NCBI GenBank assembly: GCA_018656855.1
Contig: JABHYP010000676.1
Location: 1-5,457, forward strand
DNA from: Candidatus Latescibacterota bacterium
Lineage (GTDB): Bacteria; Latescibacterota; Latescibacteria; Latescibacterales; Latescibacteraceae
Direction of reading: 5' to 3'
DNA length: 5,457 nucleotides
In this document: positions 1 to 4,783 of the stretch, in pieces
Numbering within the stretch: position 1 is the first letter of the stretch
How the letters are laid out: each line of letters begins with the position of its first letter
Made by a program: the position numbers and the translations under genes
The notes under the pieces: model-generated
Database searches by the model: none
The model's input: the letters and a program-made list of their open reading frames with translations, nothing else
Told to the model about the DNA's origin: nothing

Positions 1-240
1 CCCGCCGGTGAACGTCTCAAATTTAAATGTCTGGTTAATATGGCGGTGCAGGGAGACGGAATTGAACTGGGTGAGTACGTAAATATTTCTAATGGCTGAG
101 TTGATACAGTTAGAGATCGGTATGTCGATAAGTCTGAATTTGCCGGCTATCGGAACCGCAGGTTTCGCTCTCATCTTTGTAAGAGGATGAAGCCTTGCGC
201 CGCGTCCACCACCAAGAATAACGGCAAGTACTTTTTCCAC
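1..240 (-). CDS. glgC: Glucose-1-phosphate adenylyltransferase (ADP-glucose pyrophosphorylase), N-terminal part
   Basis: This enzyme makes ADP-glucose from glucose-1-phosphate and ATP, the committed step of bacterial glycogen synthesis in the cytoplasm. Only the first 80 residues are inside the window; the gene continues beyond position 1. The reading frame on the minus strand shows the nucleotidyltransferase signature ILGGGRGARL (residues 8-17), then PLTKMRAKPAVPIAGKFR (19-36), LIDIPISNCINS (37-48) and VLTQFNS (55-61), with HINQTFKF at 67-74. The PLT and LIDIPISNCINS wording is closer to plant and cyanobacterial GlgC than to the E. coli enzyme. The start is a GTG at 240: the only in-frame codons upstream before a stop at 274-276 include no ATG, and a purine-rich GGGGG lies about 6 bases before it. 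An out-of-frame ATG at 246 reads only 25 codons. It is transcribed in the same direction as the lipoprotein gene to its right, but 266 bases separate them. Confidence 0.95.
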   Translation of the reverse strand, partial: MEKVLAVILGGGRGARLHPLTKMRAKPAVPIAGKFRLIDIPISNCINSAIRNIYVLTQFNSVSLHRHINQTFKFETFTGG

Positions 241-506
241 GACATGCCCCCGTATTTTACTGCAGGATTCTTTTTACTAATTTAATCCGTTTTTCTCAGT
301 CCCGCAATGATTAACCCGAATTATTCGCAAATAAGGTTCTTCACCGAATAAAACTCAGAGGACACTGAAGAAAAAATAAAATTAATAAAGCTTATGCCAG
401 CATTTCAATACGAAAAAAATTACAATACCTTTTATTGCTTTGTCTCAACGACCTCTGCGATAAAAATTTATGAATCAATCGGGCTGTCAGGCAGCGCAAG
501 ATCATA
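241..506. other. Intergenic region between glgC and the CBM9-like lipoprotein gene
   Basis: This 266-base gap lies between two minus-strand genes. Its right part is filled by repeat copy A. Its left part (241-339) must hold the glgC translation signals and probably a promoter, but I see no convincing -35/-10 pair on the minus strand. Plus-strand ORFs that begin here (from 394) continue antisense through the lipoprotein gene and have no family resemblance. Confidence 0.6.
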
Positions 507-510
507 TTAT
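340..510 (+). repeat. Degenerate dispersed repeat, copy A
   Basis: Five short blocks occur here in the same order and orientation as in copy B (1431-1561): TTCACCGAA (340-348), ACAC (362-365), TTATGCCAGCATT (392-404), AATACGAAAA (407-416) and GATCATATTAT (500-510). Spacing between blocks differs between copies, so both have suffered insertions or deletions. The last block overlaps the TAA stop (507-509, minus strand) of the lipoprotein gene. The copy also contains an imperfect inverted repeat: 356-380, starting CAGAGG, against the complement of 431-457, ending CCTCTG. What family it belongs to is not known to me; CAGAGG-type intergenic repeats are frequent in environmental genomes. Confidence 0.55.
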
Positions 511-1391
511 AAACCCGCGGGTTTAGAAGCTAATGTCACTTTTGACCACAATTCGAAAGGGTCAGGTGTCATTCTGCCAGCCGGGCGCATTCTATTTGTT
601 CTATTGCTTCCGCTTCTTGTTCTGCCAAGGCCGCCGACACGATCACGTTCCCGCTGCAAATCGTCAGATTCTCTACGGCGTTCTTCCCTCATTTCATTTA
701 ACTTTCCCATATCCATTCTGCCTGTTTCGAAGCCTATTCCGATCATTTGGCCAGAACCGGTTGCACCTATGGCATACCGGCGCCGGTCATCAGAAACGAG
801 CGGGACTTTAAGTTCATAAATAATAATTCTGCGGGATATTCCCATCTTTACGCTGATATCGAGTAATTCAGCTTCCGATGCTAACAGAGTGCTGGGTTCG
901 TCTTTATCCGGGCCAATGATTTCAACTTTTTTCTGTGCAGTCTCAAGAATTTCATCTCTATTCCTGCCGGCACTCTTATTGAGACCTCTGCCTGCCATCA
1001 TGATGCCCGTATCAGGATTTCCGATGGGGCAATGGATGCCGAATGTTTTTCCTCTGCCGCCCTCAGGATCAAACCATACTGTCAGTCCCATTCCTATCAT
1101 CTGTGCCTGGATTGTACGGTCTGGTGTGGAGAGGCGAAGATATAGGTAATTTTCATCGTTGCGTAGAGCAATCGTAGCGTTTTTTCCCTCTATTAGATAT
1201 CGTGCCCCTTCCCATTCGGTATCTATTCCATCGATTATGATTTCACGGTCAAGCCACTTGCTGCTCAATTCGTACTCACCGCATCCGAAAAAAAGGATAG
1301 AAAAAAGGAATAATAATGATATGCACCGAAATCCGGTGTGACGTTGCTTTACCTGCTCTTTAGTTTTTGAAAAACGTAATCTAAACTGCAT
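507..1391 (-). CDS. Lipoprotein with CBM9-like (DOMON-type) domain and Arg/Glu-rich C-terminus
   Basis: The 294-residue product starts with a basic region of about 20 residues, then a hydrophobic segment (about 23-36) ending in LFFGC, so Cys37 is the likely lipidated residue; the lipobox is imperfect, with Phe at -3. The mature part opens with IIIDGIDTEW (51-60), the usual start of CBM9-like/DOMON sugar- or haem-binding sandwiches. It continues with LRNDENYLYLRL (76-87), GLTVWFDPEGG (102-112) and, late in the domain, YAIGATG and IGIGFETG. A strongly charged stretch rich in Arg and Glu (about 226-272) precedes a final strand, ELWSKVTL (280-287). This order, including a low-complexity basic linker before the last strand, resembles unnamed lipoproteins of uncultured FCB-type bacteria. 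Ligand and role are unknown. The ATG at 1391 has AAGGAGA about 7 bases upstream, supporting the start. No neighbour shares an operon closely; the gene sits between two copies of a dispersed repeat. Confidence 0.85.
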   Translation of the reverse strand: MQFRLRFSKTKEQVKQRHTGFRCISLLFLFSILFFGCGEYELSSKWLDREIIIDGIDTEWEGARYLIEGKNATIALRNDENYLYLRLSTPDRTIQAQMIGMGLTVWFDPEGGRGKTFGIHCPIGNPDTGIMMAGRGLNKSAGRNRDEILETAQKKVEIIGPDKDEPSTLLASEAELLDISVKMGISRRIIIYELKVPLVSDDRRRYAIGATGSGQMIGIGFETGRMDMGKLNEMREERRRESDDLQRERDRVGGLGRTRSGSNRTNRMRPAGRMTPDPFELWSKVTLASKPAGL

Positions 1392-1414
1392 ATATTTCTC
1401 CTTGTACTGACTGG

Positions 1415-1420
1415 ATTATA
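1415..1420 (-). promoter_or_regulatory. Candidate -10 box of the lipoprotein gene
   Basis: On the minus strand this reads TATAAT, a perfect sigma-70-type -10 hexamer, 23 bases before the ATG at 1391. That would give a short leader of about 15-20 bases containing the AAGGAGA ribosome binding site. No good -35 hexamer lies 16-18 bases further upstream, where repeat copy B begins, so the promoter call is tentative. Confidence 0.35.
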
Positions 1421-1430
1421 TAAAAAAAAT

Positions 1431-1561
1431 TTCACCGAAGAGTACACAAATGAAAATAAACAAAATTGGGAGAGTTTATGCCAGCATTATAATCAAAAAT
1501 AATACGAAAATTTTATGGTTATTCTAAAAAATGAGCGCCTGAGAAAATAGGATCATATTAT
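1431..1561 (+). repeat. Degenerate dispersed repeat, copy B
   Basis: Direct-orientation partner of copy A (340-510). Shared blocks in order: TTCACCGAA (1431-1439), ACAC (1444-1447), TTATGCCAGCATT (1476-1488), AATACGAAAA (1501-1510) and GATCATATTAT (1551-1561). It is about 40 bases shorter than copy A, mostly because the segment between the fourth and fifth blocks is shorter. It begins 40 bases upstream of the lipoprotein start codon, so the two copies bracket that gene almost exactly. Confidence 0.55.
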
Positions 1562-1628
1562 TAAATATTATCTGGTAAGCATAACTTAACTCAATGAAGA
1601 AATATAAACTTTCTGAACCTCTGAAATT

Positions 1629-1815
1629 TTAATTAAATGATTGCCATGATGCAGGTGATTGTTTGCCGTATTTTCCACATCATTTTATTATGGTTAAATG
1701 GCCTAATACCATACTTGCGGTTCGCTTCCGATTGAATTATTCTGCCTGCCTCAATTTCCTCTACTACATGTATCTTTAACGATTCGACAAATTTGCCTCC
1801 CTTGCTTCCATTCAT
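1629..1815 (-). pseudogene. IS3-type transposase OrfA remnant, frameshifted and truncated
   Basis: The intact frame (1633-1815) encodes 60 residues that begin like the helix-turn-helix DNA-binding subunit of IS3-type transposases: KFVESLKIHVVEEIEAGRI (residues 8-26), then EANRKYGIR (30-38), and W47. After that Trp the expected (R)KYG motif is lost in frame. Skipping one base near 1671 restores YGKQSPASWQSFN and a stop at 1629-1631, which indicates a single-base frameshift. Full OrfA proteins are usually around 90-110 residues, and no OrfB with its DDE integrase domain follows to the left, where the lipoprotein gene region begins. The ATG at 1815 still has AGGAGG about 5-6 bases upstream. I saw no terminal inverted repeats of an insertion sequence. 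It is therefore a dead fragment marking a past insertion; an independent small HTH protein is less likely. Confidence 0.65.
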
Positions 1816-1902
1816 CCTTGCCTCCTCGTCCTTATTTGTGTAAACTTATTTCAGGACAAGATAAGGGGATGAGTTCCGGGGAGGTGCGGGTGACTTTTTA
1901 AT

Positions 1903-1921
1903 CCCGACGCAAGCATCAGGG
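1903..1921. repeat. Imperfect GC-rich dyad
   Basis: CCCGACGC and the following GCATCAGGG can pair with one mismatch and one bulged A around a very short loop. It stands out as GC-rich in an AT-rich gap and looks like a decayed copy of a CCCGACGC/GCGTCGGG palindrome. No T-run follows on either strand, so it is not a convincing terminator. Confidence 0.35.
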
Positions 1922-1926
1922 AATTC

Positions 1927-1951
1927 TTTGATTAAAAAATTTTGAATCAAA
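1927..1951. promoter_or_regulatory. Perfect 7-bp dyad upstream of the oxidoreductase gene
   Basis: TTTGATT (1927-1933) and AATCAAA (1945-1951) are exact inverted repeats separated by 11 A/T-rich bases. The site lies 66-90 bases before the ATG at 2017, a place suited to an operator or activator site. The AT-rich composition makes a chance dyad quite possible. Confidence 0.3.
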
Positions 1952-2016
1952 ATACGTAACTTTTACTTTCGGCTTTGAACTATAAACCTAATTTTAAAGC
2001 AAACGAGGAATATACG

Positions 2017-3372
2017 ATGAAAACCGGAAAAGAAGTTTCACGCCGTGATTTTATCGCCCGCGGCGCAAAAACTGCCGCTATGGGCGCAGTTATGAGTTCG
2101 GCCGCCTCCGGCAATGCTCTTGGAGCGAATGACAGGATCAATGTCGCCATCATCGGAATCCGCAGCCGCGGGATGCAGCAAGCCAGGGAGTGGGTCAAGA
2201 TTCCCGGAGTGCATATTGCGACTCTGTGCGATCCTGATGAAAACCTGTTTCCGGAGCGTGTGAAAGAGATCGAGGAACTCCAGGGGAAAAAGCCGAAAAC
2301 CGAATTTGACCTCCGCAAGGTTTATGAGGACAAGAACATAGACGCTGTTTCCATCGCAACCTGCGATCACTGGCATGCTCTGGCCACTATATGGGCCTGT
2401 CAGGCGGGCAAGCATGTCTATGTCGAAAAACCCACATCCCATAATATTTGGGAAGGCCGGAAAATGGTCGAAGCTGCGAGAAAATACAATCGGATAGTTT
2501 CAACAGGTATGCAGAACCGCAGCATCATGGGCGTTAAAAAGGCCATGAAATTCCTCCATGACAGCGGTATAGGCGACATTTACATGGCGCGGGCTCTTTG
2601 CTTCAAACCCCGTAATTCCATCGGGAAAAAACCGGATGCTCCAATCCCAAAAGGTGTTCACTACGATTTGTGGCTCGGACCGGCGCCCTGGCGCCCGTTC
2701 AACCCCAACCGTTTCCATTACAACTGGCACTGGTTCTGGGATTATGGCTGTCCCGATATAGGCAACCAGGGACCACACCAGATGGATATCGCACGATGGG
2801 GAATGAAGAAAAACATATATCCGAAAAAAGTCAAGAGCATCGGGGGATATTATGCCTTCGACTCTGACCAGGAAACACCCAACACTCAGGTAGCGCTTTT
2901 CGAGTACGATGACGGCACATATATCCAGTTTGATACACGGGGGCTTTATACTAATGATGAGAATGGCATCAGAATCGGTAACCTCTTCTTCGGCTCTAAA
3001 GGCTGGATGCATCTGAGCGGCAATGAATGGCATACCTACTTTGGCAGAAAGAATGAGCCGGGACCGAGCTATACGCGTGAAAACGAAAAAGAAGAAGCCG
3101 CCGATCCGAATAACCTTGCCGGCTCAGGAAGCTATCCTCATTTTGTGAATTTTGTCGACGCCTTGCGCTCGAACGATTGGATGAAGCTTACAGCGGATAT
3201 TCTCGAGGGGCATAAATCAACCACAATGATTCAAATGGCCGACATCTCTTACCGGGTTGGGCGTGAACTGACATTTGATTCTCACAGCGAACAGTTTGTC
3301 GGGGATGAGCAGGCGAACGGTTATCTGACACGGAATTATCGCCACCCGTATGTTGTCCCGGAGAAGGTGTAA
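2017..3372 (+). CDS. Tat-exported Gfo/Idh/MocA family oxidoreductase
   Basis: A 451-residue nicotinamide-dependent sugar or sugar-derivative oxidoreductase, predicted to work outside the cytoplasmic membrane. The N-terminus carries a twin-arginine signal, SRRDFIA (8-14), followed by a hydrophobic Ala-rich stretch ending near ALGA (34-37). The Rossmann domain follows: VAIIGIRSRG (43-52), where the central Gly of GxGxxG is Arg49; then TLCDPDE (69-75); then SIATCDHWHA (112-121). The family signature EKP is at 137-139. The second domain has GNQGPHQMDIARWG (249-262), with His254 and Asp257 in the positions used for catalysis and substrate contact in this family, and GSKGW (326-330), common in the Tat-exported subgroup. 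The ATG at 2017 is chosen because GAGGAA lies 6-7 bases upstream; a TTG at 1975 lacks such a site and would put 14 extra residues before the Tat signal. The next gene starts 55 bases after the stop, so an operon is likely. Substrate unknown; 3-keto glycoside chemistry is inferred from that neighbour. Confidence 0.93.
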   Translation: MKTGKEVSRRDFIARGAKTAAMGAVMSSAASGNALGANDRINVAIIGIRSRGMQQAREWVKIPGVHIATLCDPDENLFPERVKEIEELQGKKPKTEFDLRKVYEDKNIDAVSIATCDHWHALATIWACQAGKHVYVEKPTSHNIWEGRKMVEAARKYNRIVSTGMQNRSIMGVKKAMKFLHDSGIGDIYMARALCFKPRNSIGKKPDAPIPKGVHYDLWLGPAPWRPFNPNRFHYNWHWFWDYGCPDIGNQGPHQMDIARWGMKKNIYPKKVKSIGGYYAFDSDQETPNTQVALFEYDDGTYIQFDTRGLYTNDENGIRIGNLFFGSKGWMHLSGNEWHTYFGRKNEPGPSYTRENEKEEAADPNNLAGSGSYPHFVNFVDALRSNDWMKLTADILEGHKSTTMIQMADISYRVGRELTFDSHSEQFVGDEQANGYLTRNYRHPYVVPEKV

Positions 3373-3373
3373 G

Positions 3374-3418
3374 ATGAAGCTGTCTGCATTTTTACTGCCA
3401 GCGGTAATAAATATCTGA
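3374..3418 (+). other. Possible 14-residue leader or relic signal-peptide ORF
   Basis: Between the oxidoreductase and the DUF1080 gene, an ATG at 3374 opens MKLSAFLLPAVINI and stops at 3416-3418. GGAGAAGG (3360-3367) sits 6 bases before it, and its stop overlaps the ribosome binding site of the next gene. It could be a translational-coupling ORF, the decayed start of a lost exported protein, or chance. There is no homology to judge at this length. Confidence 0.25.
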
Positions 3419-3424
3419 GGAGAG
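3417..3424 (+). promoter_or_regulatory. Ribosome binding site deciding among three nearby ATGs
   Basis: GAGGAGAG precedes ATG codons at 3428, 3431 and 3437. The first two are 4-8 bases from the core and the best spaced, so the start is 3428 or 3431; the difference is one residue and does not affect the lipoprotein signal. Confidence 0.6.
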
Positions 3425-3427
3425 TTC

Positions 3428-4624
3428 ATGATGTTCATGAAACGAAATGTTACGGCTGCTGTTTTTCTTATATTATCTATAACTATTTTGTTTACAACTT
3501 CATGCGACAGGGCAAAACCTGTGCCTGACCTTTCCGAATCACCGGAAGAGGGTTTTTATCGGCTTTTTAACGGAACCGATTTTACCGGCTGGAACATCGG
3601 AGGAGTGGAACCTGATGAAATTGCATGGTATGCGGAAAACAATGTTATCCACTGCAAGGGTGAGCCGCGGTCGCCATATCTCATCCTCACCGAAAAGGAC
3701 TATGAAAACTTTGACTTTTATGCAGAATTCAAAGTAAGCAAGGGCTGCAACAGCGGTATTTTTTTCCACATCCCGCTTGCAGGACGTCAATCATATCTCG
3801 GGTTTGAGGCGCAGATACTCGATGACAGTGGGAAATCTCCCGACAAGAATTCAACCGGAGCTATTTACGATGTAGTCCCGCCGTTGAAAAACGCTATGAA
3901 ACGTGCGGGGAAATGGAACCAGTACAGGATTCAGTTCGACTGGCCGATGTGCAGTATCTGGCTAAACGGCCACCTCGTCCAGGACACGGATTTTTCAGCC
4001 CACCCTATGCTGAAATACCGCATGCGACGAGGCCCCATAGGTCTCTCCAATCATGGACATGTAGTCGAATACAGAAACCTCTGGATAAAGGAACTGCCTG
4101 ACAGTGATACCGGCGCGGCTGTATTCAACGGCAAGGATTTAACTGGATGGTCTTTGACAGGAGATGCCGACTGGCATGTGCAAGACGGGATGATAATATC
4201 TACCGGAGGCGAGGGATATCTAATTACAGATAATGAATATGAGAACGTTTATTTTCATGCCTATGTGGAATGCGATACTCTTCAAAGCTATAACGCCCGC
4301 TTTTTTTACCGGTGGAAAAGCATAGACGACCCCGGTTACGAGACCGCTTTATACGACTTTAAAGACGCTGTCAAATACACTGCGCAATACGGCGATGATA
4401 TTCCCGTGCATGTCATCAGGCCCATTCGTTCTTCCTGGTTTCTGTACCGCATAATTTCTGCAGGCCAGCAGTCGCAGGTTTATCTCAATGAGCATCTGGT
4501 CTCTGCAAACAGACTTCTAAGCAAAACGCCGCGGGGCAGAATTGCACTCTACCGTACATCCGAAGACGGGATTATCAGAGTGAAAGGATTGAAGCTCAGG
4601 GAACCGGAAGGACCGGGGATATAA
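3428..4624 (+). CDS. Lipoprotein with two tandem 3-keto-disaccharide hydrolase (DUF1080) domains
   Basis: This 398-residue protein has a lipoprotein signal: a basic start, a hydrophobic core (about 8-22), then TTSC with Cys26 as the lipid site and Asp at +2. The first domain (about 43-222) is a DUF1080 (3-keto-disaccharide hydrolase, PF06439) concanavalin-like fold. It carries LFNGTDFTGW (46-55), GCNSGIFFH (106-114), YLGFEAQILDD (123-133), TGAIYDVVPP (143-152), GKWNQYRI (161-168) and IGLSNHGHVVEYRNLWIKEL (204-223). A second copy (about 229-391) repeats the opening as VFNGKDLTGW (232-241) and the end as RIALYRTSEDGIIRVKGLKL (371-390). Its middle is altered: NARFFYR replaces NSGIFFR and GYETALYD replaces GYEVQILD. 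The TGAIY motif is absent, so this half is probably non-catalytic and may bind sugar. Family members cleave 3-keto glycosides produced by oxidoreductases such as the upstream gene, 55 bases away. Outer-membrane or periplasmic location is inferred; substrate unknown. Confidence 0.92.
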   Translation: MMFMKRNVTAAVFLILSITILFTTSCDRAKPVPDLSESPEEGFYRLFNGTDFTGWNIGGVEPDEIAWYAENNVIHCKGEPRSPYLILTEKDYENFDFYAEFKVSKGCNSGIFFHIPLAGRQSYLGFEAQILDDSGKSPDKNSTGAIYDVVPPLKNAMKRAGKWNQYRIQFDWPMCSIWLNGHLVQDTDFSAHPMLKYRMRRGPIGLSNHGHVVEYRNLWIKELPDSDTGAAVFNGKDLTGWSLTGDADWHVQDGMIISTGGEGYLITDNEYENVYFHAYVECDTLQSYNARFFYRWKSIDDPGYETALYDFKDAVKYTAQYGDDIPVHVIRPIRSSWFLYRIISAGQQSQVYLNEHLVSANRLLSKTPRGRIALYRTSEDGIIRVKGLKLREPEGPGI

Positions 4625-4626
4625 AG

Positions 4627-4644
4627 TCATTTACAAATAAATGA
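4627..4644 (+). terminator. Weak hairpin directly after the DUF1080 gene
   Basis: TCATTTA, loop CAAA, TAAATGA forms a perfect 7-bp stem that begins 3 bases after the stop codon. The stem is almost all A/T and is followed by ATCATCATTTTA, not a solid T-run. It may be a weak terminator or an RNA 3'-end stabiliser; a promoter-like hexamer downstream fits a transcript break here. Confidence 0.3.
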
Positions 4645-4689
4645 ATCATCATTTTATACCATTTTCTTATTAAAATACAACAAAATCAA

Positions 4690-4713
4690 TTGACATATTT
4701 TGCAATCTATAAT
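4690..4713 (+). promoter_or_regulatory. Promoter-like hexamers with a short spacer
   Basis: TTGACA (4690-4695) and TATAAT (4708-4713) are both perfect sigma-70 hexamers, but only 12 bases separate them, against the usual 16-18. TATAAT alone could serve as the -10 box for the gene starting at 4784, giving a leader of about 65 bases. The two are unlikely to act together as a standard promoter without a regulator that distorts the spacer. Confidence 0.3.
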
Positions 4714-4783
4714 TAGCCATGGTTTGTCTCAAACGGTGATGTTACAAGTCGGAACTTACGCACATTTTTTCAGGGGAAATGTT

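Larger units (their letters stand above)
1392..1632. other. Intergenic region upstream of the CBM9-like lipoprotein gene
   Basis: AT-rich non-coding DNA. It holds the ribosome binding site and a candidate -10 box for the lipoprotein gene, then repeat copy B. From 1562 to 1632 I see no recognisable element. Together with the transposase remnant and the region up to 2016 it forms a 625-base stretch without an intact gene. Confidence 0.6.
1816..2016. other. Intergenic region upstream of the oxidoreductase gene
   Basis: This 201-base region separates the leftward transposase remnant from the rightward oxidoreductase gene. It contains two dyads, listed separately, and a purine-rich GAGGAA (2005-2010) that serves as the ribosome binding site for the ATG at 2017. 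TATAAA at 1981-1986 could be a -10 box but lacks a good -35 partner. Confidence 0.5.

Noticed and set aside
394..819. Plus-strand ORF of 141 codons
   Set aside because: It starts inside repeat copy A and runs antisense to the C-terminal part of the lipoprotein gene. Its low-complexity Ser/Arg/Pro translation matches no family, while the opposite strand has a lipoprotein signal and a recognisable domain.
1903..1921. GC-rich dyad as a rho-independent terminator
   Set aside because: The stem has a mismatch, a bulge and an almost absent loop, and no T-run follows on either strand.
1975..2016. TTG start extending the oxidoreductase by 14 residues
   Set aside because: No ribosome binding site precedes the TTG, whereas GAGGAA is well spaced before the ATG at 2017, which places the Tat motif near the N-terminus as expected.
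2500..3033. Minus-strand ORF of 177 codons
   Set aside because: It is wholly antisense to conserved regions of the oxidoreductase and has no recognisable motifs, so it is a shadow ORF.
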